From Salaquimonas sp041736675 (lineage in GTDB: Bacteria; Pseudomonadota; Alphaproteobacteria; Rhizobiales; Rhizobiaceae), in the NCBI GenBank assembly GCA_041736675.1, contig JBGSTD010000022.1:43821-107820 (forward strand): a stretch of 64,000 nucleotides of DNA. The letters run 5' to 3'. The notes under the pieces are model-generated. The model was not told the origin of the DNA. It saw only the letters and a list, made by a program, of their open reading frames with translations, and searched no databases. The position numbers and the translations under genes are program-made. This document shows, piece by piece, positions 33,919-42,759 of the stretch (positions within the stretch are counted from its first letter, which is position 1; every line of letters starts with the position of its first letter).

Positions 33919-34860
33919 TTATCCGTTGAACCGGAAGTCGGTTTCTATTTGTGCGCCAAGGGCAATGTTGGAAGCGATGAATTCTTTCAGGAACTGGTGC
34001 AATCCCTGCTCAAAGATATCCTCGATCTTGCGCCCGGAGATGCTTTGAAGCACTTTGCGCGCCTCGCCCATACACGGATAGGACATCGAATACTGCTCTT
34101 GAAGATAGCCAAGATTATCAAGGATCTTTGCATAGCAAAAAGCCAGCGAACGCGGCAGACGGCGATCCAGAATAAGGAACTCTGCAATGCCGAGCGGATT
34201 GATGTCACCCTGATTGAGCCAGCGATAGGAGCGGTTGGCGGAGACCGAACGCAGGATGGTTTCCCACTGCACATTGTCAAGCGGCGATCCCACCAGGGAC
34301 ACAGATGGCAGCAGCACATAATATTTCACATCAAGAATGCGCGCGGTGCTGTCAGCCCGCTCAATGAAGGTGCCCAATCTGGCAAAATCGTAAATGTCAT
34401 TGCGAAGCATTGTTCCGTGCAATGCACCGCGCACCAGGGCATTCTGCTTGCGGATGATGCTCAGGACTTCCGGCAATTCACGCTCGCGAACGGGTTTTGA
34501 AAGCAGGTCTTTCAGCGTCATCCAGCATTCATTGACCGATTCCCAAACCTCGCGGGTAATCGCGGTTCGCACGAGACGGGCATTGTTGCGGGCCGTCTCC
34601 ATGGCCCTGATGACGCTGGAACTGTTGGTTTTTTCCCGCAACAGAAAATCAATCACCTGCACAGCGTCGAACGTATCATACTTGCTTTCATACAAGGCCC
34701 TGACACCGGCAGTTTGCAGGACCGATCCCCATTCCTCTTCGGCTGCCTTGGAGCGGGTCAAGGCAATACGAAATCCGGCGTCCAGCAATCGCGCGGTATT
34801 TTCACACCGCTCAAGATATCTGAACATCCAGAAAAGACCGCCTGCTGTCTTACCTAACAT
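33919..34860 (-). CDS. alpha-E domain protein (313 aa)
   Basis: The product starts MLGKTAGGLFWMFRYLERCE, the standard opening of the alpha-E family, an all-helical protein encoded beside circularly permuted ATP-grasp and transglutaminase proteins. Further typical stretches are RIALTRSKAAEEEWGSVLQ near residue 35, TARNNARLVRTAITREVWES and SRPRAFCYAKI-like SLAFCYAKILDNLGYLQEQY. A longer frame begins with TTG at 34896, but ATG 34860 gives the conserved start. Its stop is 10 bases before the transglutaminase start, and it starts 44 bases after the ATP-grasp stop. Biochemical role not established; it probably assists the ligase or transglutaminase. Confidence 0.88.
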   Translation of the reverse strand: MLGKTAGGLFWMFRYLERCENTARLLDAGFRIALTRSKAAEEEWGSVLQTAGVRALYESKYDTFDAVQVIDFLLREKTNSSSVIRAMETARNNARLVRTAITREVWESVNECWMTLKDLLSKPVRERELPEVLSIIRKQNALVRGALHGTMLRNDIYDFARLGTFIERADSTARILDVKYYVLLPSVSLVGSPLDNVQWETILRSVSANRSYRWLNQGDINPLGIAEFLILDRRLPRSLAFCYAKILDNLGYLQEQYSMSYPCMGEARKVLQSISGRKIEDIFEQGLHQFLKEFIASNIALGAQIETDFRFNG

Positions 34861-34904
34861 GGCACCTGCCCGTACGAATGAATGTTGATATTTCAAATGC
34901 CATT

Positions 34905-36359
34905 TCAGTCATCCAGAACCCAGGTATCCTTTGTGCCGCCGCCCTGGCTGGAATTGACGACCAGGGAACCTTTTTTCAACGCTACCCTGGTCAGGCCGCC
35001 GGGCGTGATGGTGATGCCGTTTGGCGAGACCAGCACATAGGGACGCAGATCCACATGGCGCGGAGCAAGACCGGATTTGGTGAGGATCGGTACGGTGGAA
35101 AGTGACAATGTCGGCTGGGCGATATAGTTGGACGGCCGCGCCTCGAGCTTTCTGCGGAAATCAGCCAGTTCGCGCTTGGAGGCGGCGGGTCCGACAAGCA
35201 TGCCATAGCCGCCTGAGCCATGAACTTCCTTGACCACCAGTTCGCCAAGATGTTCGAGAACATATTTCAGCGAGTCCGCCTCTGAGCAGCGCCAGGTCGG
35301 GACGTTTTGCAGGATTGCCTTTTCGCCGGTATAGAACTCAACGATATCGGGCATATACGAATAGATCGCCTTGTCATCGGATATGCCGGTGCCGGGCGCA
35401 TTGGCGATGGTGATGCCGCCGGAGCGGTATACATCAAGAATGCCCGGAACGCCGAGCATGGACTCAGGCTTGAAATTCAACGGATCAAGATAATCATCAT
35501 CAACCCGGCGATACAGAACATCAATTGCCTGATACCCCCTTGTGGTGCGCATTGCGACACGACCGTCGACGATGCGAAGGTCATTGCTCTCTACCAATTC
35601 AACGCCCATCTGGTCGGCAAGGAAGGCATGTTCGAAATAGGCGGAATTGTAAATGCCAGGGGTGAGGACGGCAACAACCGGCTTGGCTGTGCATTTCTTC
35701 GGGGCGCAGGCCGAGAGCGACTGATGCAGGTTTTTCGGATACTGGCTGACATCCTGAACAGATATCTTGGCAAAAAGCTCCGGAAACATGTGGAGCATGG
35801 TTTCGCGGTTTTCCAGCATGTAGGACACGCCGGACGGGGTTCTCGCATTGTCCTCAAGAACGAAGAATTCGTCCTCGCTGGTTCGCACCAGATCAACACC
35901 GACGATATGGGTGTAAACGCCGCCGGGTGGCTCGACGCCAATCATCTTGGCGAGAAATGCCTCATTGTTGGAGATCAGTTCAACCGGAATGCGGCCCGCC
36001 CTCAAAATTTCCTGACGGTGATAAAGATCGTACAGAAATGCATTGATCGCCCGAACCCGCTGCTCGATGCCCTTGGCAAGACGGGTCCATTCGCGTGAGG
36101 AAATGATGCGCGGAATGATATCGAAAGGGATCAGCCGCTCGGCTGCCTCTTCGCGGCCATAGACATTGAATGTGATACCGGTCCGGCGGAAAAACTCTTC
36201 TGCTTCCAGTGATTTTTTTCGCAGGCGGGAAATGTCCTCCTCCTGCATCCAGCTGTTGAGATCGGTATAGGGACCACGTGCCTGAGCGGGCGATGGACCG
36301 ACCACTTCGCCGGCAATGCCCCCAAACATCTCATCAAAGAATTTTCCCGCTGAACTCAT
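34905..36359 (-). CDS. circularly permuted type 2 ATP-grasp protein (484 aa)
   Basis: This family has the ATP-grasp domains in permuted order and is a predicted peptide ligase. Recognisable blocks include NVYGREEAAERLIPFDIIPR, GVDLVRTSEDEFFVLEDNAR (about residues 145-165, acidic metal-binding region), PSGVSYMLENRETM, VDVLYRRVDDDYLDPL, TIANAPGTGISDDKAIYSY and VVKEVHGSGGYGMLVGP, ending with the basic-acidic QGGGTKDTWVLDD tail. It is the first gene of the left-reading Anbu operon, 204 bases from the divergent aminotransferase. By analogy with other ATP-grasp ligases it should use ATP to join an amino acid or peptide to a carboxylate; the product is unknown. Confidence 0.9.
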   Translation of the reverse strand: MSSAGKFFDEMFGGIAGEVVGPSPAQARGPYTDLNSWMQEEDISRLRKKSLEAEEFFRRTGITFNVYGREEAAERLIPFDIIPRIISSREWTRLAKGIEQRVRAINAFLYDLYHRQEILRAGRIPVELISNNEAFLAKMIGVEPPGGVYTHIVGVDLVRTSEDEFFVLEDNARTPSGVSYMLENRETMLHMFPELFAKISVQDVSQYPKNLHQSLSACAPKKCTAKPVVAVLTPGIYNSAYFEHAFLADQMGVELVESNDLRIVDGRVAMRTTRGYQAIDVLYRRVDDDYLDPLNFKPESMLGVPGILDVYRSGGITIANAPGTGISDDKAIYSYMPDIVEFYTGEKAILQNVPTWRCSEADSLKYVLEHLGELVVKEVHGSGGYGMLVGPAASKRELADFRRKLEARPSNYIAQPTLSLSTVPILTKSGLAPRHVDLRPYVLVSPNGITITPGGLTRVALKKGSLVVNSSQGGGTKDTWVLDD

Positions 36360-36564
36360 GATTTTACACTAGCGAAAGGAAAACTTTGCGCAAGATCAAA
36401 GATTGGGCATCTTGCATATCTGGGCTGTTTGGTGGCCGCGCCAATTGCCAGCGCCGGCATTTTGGTGACTTGTCGATTTTACCAATTTGATCGCGCTTTG
36501 GGGATGACGAAGCGAAATTTCACCAGTAAGATCGGATTTGATCAAGAGACTTGAAAGGAAAACC

Positions 36565-37935
36565 ATGAACCACATGCCAAATTCACCCGAAGCGCGCGAT
36601 ATCGCCTTTCATTTTCATGGATATACCAATCCTGTTATCCTTGGCGACATCGGCCCGATGATCATTGAGCGCGGCGAAGGTATTCATGTGTTTGACTCAA
36701 ACGGCACCAAATATATTGAGGCCATGGCGGGGTTGTGGAGCGTTGCTGTCGGCTTCAGCGAAAAGCGCCTTGTAAAGGCTGCAACCGATCAGATGAGCAA
36801 GCTTCCCTACTATCACGACTTTTCGTACAAATCTCACGAGAAGGCTATTGATCTTGCCGAGAAGCTCGTTTCGATGGCGCCTGTTCCGATGAGCAAGGTG
36901 TTTTTCACCAATTCAGGATCGGAAGCAAACGACACTGTCCTGAAGATGATCTGGTACCGCTCCAATTCGCTGGGCATGCCCGAGAAGAAGAAGGTCATTG
37001 CCCGTATCCGCGGCTATCACGGCGTGACGATTGCATCGGCCAGCCTTACCGGCCTTCCGAACAATCACCGTTCTTTCGACCTGCCGATAGACCGCGTGTT
37101 GCATACCTCTTCACCGCATTACTGGCGCGAGAAACATGAGGGCGAGAGCGAAGAGCAATTTGCCAGCCGCTGCGCTGAGAATCTCGAAGCACTGATCATC
37201 GCTGAGGGACCGGAGACGATTGCCGCATTCTTTGGTGAACCTTTGCTGGGTGCTGGCGGCGTTGTTGTTCCACCGGCAACCTATTGGGAGAAAATTCAGG
37301 CGGTTCTGGCCAAATACGACATCCTGCTGGTTGCCGACGAGGTGATTAGCGGCTTTGGGCGGACGGGCGAAATGTTCGGCTCCAAGACCTTTGGCATGCA
37401 CCCCGATGTGATGGTGATGTCAAAACAGCTCACCTCAAGCTATCTGCCTTTTTCGGCGATCATGATGAACGAAAAATTCTATGCGCCGATTGCCGAGGAA
37501 GGCGGGCGCATCGGAATTCTGGGGCACGGCTTTACCGGTGGTGGTCACCCTGTCGGGGCTGCCATCGCGCTCGAAAACATAGCCATCATCGAGGAACGCG
37601 ACCTTGTTGGCAATGCCCGCGAGCTCGGAGCCTATTTTCAGGAGAAACTGCGCGGCTTTGCGGACCGTCCGATGGTTGGCGAAGTGCGCGGCATCGGCCT
37701 TATCGCAGCCATCGAGCTTGTCTATGACAAGGCGACGAGGTTTCAGGGTGACAAGCCGGGAACCCTTGGCATGATGATGAACAAGGCGCTGCAACGCAAT
37801 GGCGTCATCTCGCGTGCAATCCTTGATTCAGCGGCATTTTGTCCGCCGTTGATCATCACGAAACCGCAGATTGACGAGATACTTGCAGCAATCGACAAAT
37901 CGCTGGATGAAGTCGCAAGGGAAGCGGCAGTTTAA
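36565..37935 (+). CDS. class III omega-aminotransferase (456 aa)
   Basis: A PLP-dependent fold-type I aminotransferase. It shows MAGLWSVAVGFSEKRLVKAA near residue 50, the cofactor-binding FFTNSGSEANDTVLKMIWYR (about 113-132), YHGVTIASASLTGLP, DEVISGFGRTGEMFGSKTFG and the catalytic lysine in VMSKQLTSSYLPFSA near residue 290, then GHGFTGGGHPVGAAIALENI. The pattern is close to the Vibrio fluvialis-type omega-transaminases (pyruvate-dependent, acting on amines, beta-alanine or taurine); substrate undetermined. ATG 36565 with AAAGGAAAA upstream is chosen over ATG-like codons at 36538. Monocistronic, divergent from the Anbu operon, 118 bases before lepA. Confidence 0.9.
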   Translation: MNHMPNSPEARDIAFHFHGYTNPVILGDIGPMIIERGEGIHVFDSNGTKYIEAMAGLWSVAVGFSEKRLVKAATDQMSKLPYYHDFSYKSHEKAIDLAEKLVSMAPVPMSKVFFTNSGSEANDTVLKMIWYRSNSLGMPEKKKVIARIRGYHGVTIASASLTGLPNNHRSFDLPIDRVLHTSSPHYWREKHEGESEEQFASRCAENLEALIIAEGPETIAAFFGEPLLGAGGVVVPPATYWEKIQAVLAKYDILLVADEVISGFGRTGEMFGSKTFGMHPDVMVMSKQLTSSYLPFSAIMMNEKFYAPIAEEGGRIGILGHGFTGGGHPVGAAIALENIAIIEERDLVGNARELGAYFQEKLRGFADRPMVGEVRGIGLIAAIELVYDKATRFQGDKPGTLGMMMNKALQRNGVISRAILDSAAFCPPLIITKPQIDEILAAIDKSLDEVAREAAV

Positions 37936-38053
37936 TCCACCAAAGCGGTCGGCAGGGTCACCTGCCGATCAGCCAGCCAGTCTGCAAGAACTGGCGTGTA
38001 GGCGGCAAAAAAATCCCTTTCCCAAAGCACGGCTTCCCTCTATATCCACTGCC

Positions 38054-39889
38054 ATGAGCACAGTATCCAAACGCACCGGGATCTACCCCGGCCTAGACCA
38101 CATCCGCAATTTCTCCATCGTTGCCCACATTGATCACGGCAAGTCGACGCTTGCCGACCGTTTGATCCAGGCAACCGGAAGCCTGTCAGACCGCGAGATG
38201 AGCGATCAGGTTCTCGATTCGATGGACATCGAAAAAGAACGTGGGATCACCATCAAGGCCAACACGGTTCGTCTTGAATACAAGGCCGAGAATGGCGAAG
38301 ACTATGTGTTGAACCTCATTGACACGCCCGGCCATGTCGACTTTGCCTATGAGGTTTCCCGCTCGCTTTCCGCCTGCGAAGGGTCCTTGCTGGTCGTCGA
38401 TGCCTCGCAGGGCGTTGAAGCGCAGACGCTGGCAAACGTTTACCAGGCACTCGACAACGACCATGAGATTGTCACGGTTCTCAACAAGATCGACCTTCCG
38501 GCCGCCGAACCCGACCGGATCAAATTGCAGATCGAAGAAGTGATCGGCCTTGATACAAAGGACGCCGTCGAGATTTCTGCGAAGACCGGCCTCGGTATTC
38601 CTGCGGTGCTTGAAGCCATCGTCAAACAATTGCCGCCACCCAAGGAAGGCGACCCTGACAAGCCGCTGAAGGCGCTGCTGGTCGATTCGTGGTATGACGT
38701 CTACCTCGGCGTTATCGTTCTTGTGCGCGTCATTGACGGCGTGATGAAAAAAGGCATGACCATCCGCATGATGGGGGCTGACGTCAAATACCCGGTTGAA
38801 CGGGTTGGCGTGATCACGCCGAAAATGCTGCAGGTCGAAGAGTTGCGTCCCGGCGAGATCGGTTTCATCACCGCCTCGATCAAGGAAGTGGCCGACACCC
38901 GCGTTGGCGATACGATCACCGAGGACAAGCGGCCTACCGCCAAGGCGCTGCCGGGTTTCAAGCCGGCCCAACCGGTTGTTTTCTGCGGCCTCTTTCCGGT
39001 TGATGCTGCCGACTTTGAAGACCTTCGCGCAGCCATGGGCAAATTGCGCCTCAATGATGCGAGTTTTTCCTTCGAGATGGAAACATCGGCCGCCCTCGGC
39101 TTTGGTTTCCGTTGCGGCTTTCTCGGCCTTTTGCATCTCGAAATCATCCAGGAGCGGCTTGAGCGTGAGTTTGATCTCGACCTTATCGCCACCGCACCAT
39201 CGGTTGTCTATGAAATGCTGATGAAAAACGGCGAAATGCTGCAATTGCACAATCCGGCGGACATGCCCGATCCCTCCTTCATCGAGGAAGTGCATGAACC
39301 TTGGATCAAGGCGACCATTTTGACGCCGGACGAATATCTCGGCAGCATCCTGAAGCTCTGCCAGGACAGGCGCGGTTTACAGACCGAACTGACTTATGTG
39401 GGCAAGCGCGCCATGCTGACCTATGAACTGCCGCTCAACGAGGTGGTGTTCGATTTTTATGATCGGCTGAAGTCGATCTCAAAGGGTTATGCCTCGTTTG
39501 ACTACCAGTTGATCGGCCACCGCGAGGGTGAACTCGTCAAGATGTCGATCCTTGTCAACGAGGAGCCGGTCGATGCGCTGTCAATGCTGGTGCACCGCGG
39601 ACAGGCGGAAAAGCGCGGCCGCGTGATGTGCGAAAAGCTCAAGGACCTGATCCCGCGCCATCTTTTCAAGATACCCATTCAGGCGGCGATTGGCGGCAAG
39701 GTGATTGCGCGCGAAACAATTGCAGCGATGCGCAAGGACGTTACCGCAAAATGTTATGGCGGCGATGCCTCACGCAAGCGCAAGCTTCTCGACAAGCAGA
39801 AGGCGGGCAAGAAAAAGATGCGCCAGTTCGGCCGCGTCGAGATCCCGCAGGAAGCCTTCATCCAGGCGCTCAAAATGAGCGACGAGTGA
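38054..39889 (+). CDS. lepA: elongation factor 4
   Basis: A translational GTPase (611 aa) that acts on stalled ribosomes and back-translocates tRNAs or aids ribosome assembly. GTP-binding motifs: AHIDHGKST (G1), DTPGHVDF (G3) and LNKIDLP (G4). The ALGFGFRCGFLGLLHLEIIQ stretch and the family C-terminal domain ending KMRQFGRVEIPQEAFIQALK are typical of LepA rather than EF-G. An open frame extends upstream to 37871 inside the aminotransferase gene, but ATG 38054 matches the family start. A 369-codon frame on the other strand (38186-39295) is a shadow. The window around it is otherwise ordinary. Confidence 0.97.
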   Translation: MSTVSKRTGIYPGLDHIRNFSIVAHIDHGKSTLADRLIQATGSLSDREMSDQVLDSMDIEKERGITIKANTVRLEYKAENGEDYVLNLIDTPGHVDFAYEVSRSLSACEGSLLVVDASQGVEAQTLANVYQALDNDHEIVTVLNKIDLPAAEPDRIKLQIEEVIGLDTKDAVEISAKTGLGIPAVLEAIVKQLPPPKEGDPDKPLKALLVDSWYDVYLGVIVLVRVIDGVMKKGMTIRMMGADVKYPVERVGVITPKMLQVEELRPGEIGFITASIKEVADTRVGDTITEDKRPTAKALPGFKPAQPVVFCGLFPVDAADFEDLRAAMGKLRLNDASFSFEMETSAALGFGFRCGFLGLLHLEIIQERLEREFDLDLIATAPSVVYEMLMKNGEMLQLHNPADMPDPSFIEEVHEPWIKATILTPDEYLGSILKLCQDRRGLQTELTYVGKRAMLTYELPLNEVVFDFYDRLKSISKGYASFDYQLIGHREGELVKMSILVNEEPVDALSMLVHRGQAEKRGRVMCEKLKDLIPRHLFKIPIQAAIGGKVIARETIAAMRKDVTAKCYGGDASRKRKLLDKQKAGKKKMRQFGRVEIPQEAFIQALKMSDE

Positions 39890-39983
39890 TGGGGAAGTCA
39901 GTTTAAATAAACTTATCCCCGTCTCCAATTTTTCCTGCAATATCGCCCCACTGTTTCCACGCAAGCCGCCGGGTTCGGCTCTC

Positions 39984-40004
39984 ATCGTTTACGGTGTAAA
40001 CGAT
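39984..40004. promoter_or_regulatory. 21-bp perfect palindrome between converging genes
   Basis: ATCGTTTAC (39984-39992) and GTAAACGAT (39996-40004) are exact reverse complements around GGT. It resembles a LacI-type operator (GTAAACG half-site) but lies between the 3' ends of lepA and aqpZ, where no promoter is expected. About 80 bases further, CTCGGC (40080-40085) pairs with GCCGAG (40092-40097), possibly a weak terminator stem without a T-run. Confidence 0.55.
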
Positions 40005-40129
40005 TGCCGACCATCGACAGCACTTCGCTTGCCTTGGACAAGCCAGATGATGAGAAACCGATACATCACTCACTGGGTCCTCGGCTCGGACGCCGAGAAT
40101 GACTAACTACAGGTGATGACAACTGTCAA

Positions 40130-40816
40130 TCAGTCGTCGGACAGCAATGCCTTGTAGATCACCGCACCCAAGGCTGCGCCGACCAACGGGGCTACCCAGA
40201 AGAGCCAGAGTTGCGGCATTGCGCCGGCACTTTCGGAAAAAAGCGCAACAGCAGTCGAGCGGGCCGGATTGACCGAGGTATTGGTAACCGGGATCGAGAT
40301 CAGGTGGATCAACGTCAGGCCAAGGCCAATCGGGATTGGGGCAAAACCGGCAGGAGCCTTTTTGCCGGTTGCTCCCAGAATGATGATCAGGAAGAACGCG
40401 GTCAAGACAACTTCGCAGATGAGGGCTGCCGTCATTGAATATTTACCGGGTGAAAATTCTCCAAAGCCGTTTGTGGCAAAGCCGCCAACCGCACTGCCGT
40501 TTCCTGTGGCTATCAAATAGAGGATGAAAGCACCAAGAGTGCCGCCGATCACCTGTGCTACGACATAGGGTCCGAATTCGCCCCATGAAAAACGTCCGGC
40601 AACCGCGAGGCCCAATGATACCGCCGGATTGAAATGGCCACCCGAAATGCCGCCAACGGCATAGGCCATGGTGAGAACAGTAAGACCGAAGGCGAGCGAT
40701 ACGCCCATGAAGCCGATGCCCACATCTGGAACACCGGCGGCCAGAACAGCACTGCCGCAACCGCCCAATACAAGCCAGAATGTGCCGAATGCTTCGGCTG
40801 ATAGTTTCCTGATCAT
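40130..40816 (-). CDS. aqpZ: aquaporin Z
   Basis: A water channel of the MIP family (228 aa) with six hydrophobic helices. Both NPA boxes are present: GGHFNPAVSLG (about residues 60-70) and SVNPARSTAVAL (near 182-193). The N terminus MIRKLSAEAFGTFWLVLGGC matches AqpZ, with GGCGSAV and the pore residues of water-selective channels (His and Arg near the second box: IHLISIPVTNTSVNPAR). The family moves water, not glycerol. Convergent with lepA, 240 bases away; the 93-aa membrane protein lies upstream with 98 bases between. Confidence 0.93.
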   Translation of the reverse strand: MIRKLSAEAFGTFWLVLGGCGSAVLAAGVPDVGIGFMGVSLAFGLTVLTMAYAVGGISGGHFNPAVSLGLAVAGRFSWGEFGPYVVAQVIGGTLGAFILYLIATGNGSAVGGFATNGFGEFSPGKYSMTAALICEVVLTAFFLIIILGATGKKAPAGFAPIPIGLGLTLIHLISIPVTNTSVNPARSTAVALFSESAGAMPQLWLFWVAPLVGAALGAVIYKALLSDD

Positions 40817-40914
40817 TTGAAAGTCCCCTTCAGATCGAATCTTACCTTACGGTAGATAATCCAACGGCAATAGGTTTGCAATTGTTATTCAAGGATTTTC
40901 AGACCTGAAAAATC

Positions 40915-41196
40915 TCAACGAATTCCGCGCAAGGCCCAAGGCAATTGCTGTTCGCCGTAAATGACCTGCTCGATACCCGATTTGCCAACGCTGAGCACGC
41001 TTGCAACAGCAGGCCGATTGAAAACACAAAGGGCGACGAAGACCAGAACAAAATAGCTCGCCCAGGCCAATGTTTTTTGAAACCGTCCGTCGCTTGAACG
41101 AATTCTTTCAAGATCGGCATGCGTTGTATAAAGCTTTTTTTCAACCTTGAAAGGGGAGTAACTGTCGCCTGAAAAACTGATTCCGAATTTGCCCAT
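40915..41196 (-). CDS. single-pass membrane protein of unknown function (93 aa)
   Basis: The start at ATG 41196 is supported by AGGAG 7 bases upstream; the frame is open further to 41271 but with no ribosome site. The product has a polar N terminus (MGKFGISFSGDSYSPFKVEK), a charged middle and one hydrophobic helix (LAWASYFVLVFVALCVFNRP, about residues 46-65), then a short polar tail. I do not recognise a family. It reads toward aqpZ and may share its transcript, but the 98-base gap leaves this open. Divergent from the rhodanese gene. Confidence 0.6.
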   Translation of the reverse strand: MGKFGISFSGDSYSPFKVEKKLYTTHADLERIRSSDGRFQKTLAWASYFVLVFVALCVFNRPAVASVLSVGKSGIEQVIYGEQQLPWALRGIR

Positions 41197-41421
41197 CGGT
41201 ATTCTCCTGCCATCACCCGGCCCGCCCGGCAGTCGATATTTTCCCCCCTGAATGCTAAAATTCCCTCTCACAAATGGCTAAAATTTTAATCGTCCGGCCA
41301 ATCCTCATGGCGAATCTCACGGTGAATTTATTTCCCCTCATATGACAAAGGTTATAATCTCACGAAAAGGATATTCCATTCAGGTTCAGACATTCGAATG
41401 GATTGCAATCAGGGATCAACA

Positions 41422-41841
41422 ATGAAATCCATTTACAGCCTTTGTGCCGCAATTTTGATGCTGGCAATCTCTATCAGCCTTTCGCTTGCGGCAGAAACCC
41501 TGAGTGCTCCCGAAGCGTTGAAACGGGCGGAAGCAGGTCAACTGGTTCTGGTTGACATACGCCAGCCCGATGAATGGAAACAAAGTGGTATTGCCTCGCT
41601 TGCTGTTCCGCTATCAATGCAGGACAGGGGATTTCTCGATGGCCTCTCAAAAATCCGCAGCGACAATCCCGGCAAGGAGATTGCGATCATTTGCGCAACA
41701 GGCGGGCGCTCTGCCTATCTGCAGCGCGAACTGGAAAAACGTGGCCTCGGCAGTGTCATTGATGTCAGCGAGGGAATGTTCGGCAACGGGCGGGAGGCCG
41801 GATGGATAAAGCGCGGATTACCGATGAAGCAGGTTCAATAA
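41422..41841 (+). CDS. exported rhodanese-domain protein (139 aa)
   Basis: A signal peptide (MKSIYSLCAAILMLAISISL, cleavage near LAA) precedes a single rhodanese domain. The catalytic cysteine is in AIICATGGRSAYLQRELEKR (CATGGRS active-site loop), preceded by VDIRQPDEWKQSGI. Family role: transfers sulfane sulfur, in the periplasm often linked with thiosulfate or thiol redox work. The start ATG 41422 is chosen because it opens directly with the signal peptide; the frame's earlier ATG at 41398 adds eight polar residues. Monocistronic. Donor and acceptor are unknown. Confidence 0.88.
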   Translation: MKSIYSLCAAILMLAISISLSLAAETLSAPEALKRAEAGQLVLVDIRQPDEWKQSGIASLAVPLSMQDRGFLDGLSKIRSDNPGKEIAIICATGGRSAYLQRELEKRGLGSVIDVSEGMFGNGREAGWIKRGLPMKQVQ

Positions 41842-41880
41842 CCCAGGTACACAAATACGGGAATGCGGGTGAGCGCCGGC

Positions 41881-42759
41881 CTATTTCCAGCTTCCCTCTT
41901 CCCACATTCGCTTGAGGCTGGTTTCATAGTCCGGCCATTGATACTTCATTTTGAGGACTTCCCTTGACTTCAAATTGGAGACTCTCTTGTTTTCGCCGTA
42001 AAAGCTGCGCGCCATCGGCGTCAAGTCAGCAGTTGCAAAATCGGTTTCCTCAGGCGGTTCCTTTCCCATCAGTTGATAGGCATACGTGACCACATCCTGG
42101 GGAGGCGCGGGCAGATCGTCGGTGATATTGAAAATGCCTGATGCGCAAGCGGCAATGGCAAGGTCCACCGCCTGGGCAATGTCATCCCGGTGGATGCGGT
42201 TGAAGACCTGGCCGGGTTTTACGAGGCGGCGGGCATTGCCCTTTGCGATGTTGACAAAAGTATTGCGGCCGGGGCCGTAAATGCCGGAAAGGCGAAAGAT
42301 AGCTACAGGCAGATCAAGGCGACGTCCGGTTTCAAGCCAGGCATTTTCCGCCGCCACACGCTCAACCGAGCGGATGGAGACTGGCCGGCACTGTGTCGTC
42401 TCGTCGACCCAGTCGCCGTCATGGTCGCCATAAACACCGACTGTGGACAGATACCCGATCCATTCGAGGTTCGGGCAAACGGTGAGATACTCGCCAATTG
42501 CGTTCAGCACCGGATCGCCGGCTTTGTCAGGGCCGATTGAGACCAGCAGATGGGTAGCACCTTGAAGAGCCTGTTTGAGGTCCGGGCTGGCGGTGTCTCC
42601 GTCAAACAAGACAGGCCGCAAATTCTGCGCCTCAAGACCGGCAGCTTTTTCTGCAGACCGGGTGGTGCCGGAAATCGTCGCAAATTTCTTGCCAAGCCGG
42701 GTCGCCACCGCTTTCGATGTAAAACCAAAACCGAAGATAAAAAGATGATTATTGTTCAA
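41881..42759 (-). CDS. NAD(P)-dependent epimerase/SDR (YeeZ-like, 292 aa)
   Basis: The N terminus LFIFGFGFTSKAVATRLGKK carries the GxGxxS-type dinucleotide loop of the extended atypical SDR group seen in YeeZ, with LEWIGYLSTVGVYGDHDGDW (about residues 95-115) and the FRLSGIYGPGRNTF substrate-loop pattern near 165. Reaction unknown; these proteins are usually annotated as NAD-dependent epimerases. It overlaps queG by 4 bases (ATGA at 42756-42759), so it is the third gene of the gst-queG-SDR operon. Why it should follow queuosine synthesis genes is not clear; it may simply share the transcript. Confidence 0.85.
   Translation of the reverse strand: MNNNHLFIFGFGFTSKAVATRLGKKFATISGTTRSAEKAAGLEAQNLRPVLFDGDTASPDLKQALQGATHLLVSIGPDKAGDPVLNAIGEYLTVCPNLEWIGYLSTVGVYGDHDGDWVDETTQCRPVSIRSVERVAAENAWLETGRRLDLPVAIFRLSGIYGPGRNTFVNIAKGNARRLVKPGQVFNRIHRDDIAQAVDLAIAACASGIFNITDDLPAPPQDVVTYAYQLMGKEPPEETDFATADLTPMARSFYGENKRVSNLKSREVLKMKYQWPDYETSLKRMWEEGSWK

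Noticed and set aside
38186..39295. 369-codon left-reading frame
   Set aside because: It is antisense to lepA, whose GTPase motifs are intact.
40080..40097. CTCGGC/GCCGAG stem, considered as the lepA terminator
   Set aside because: The stem is only six pairs and has no T-run on either strand.
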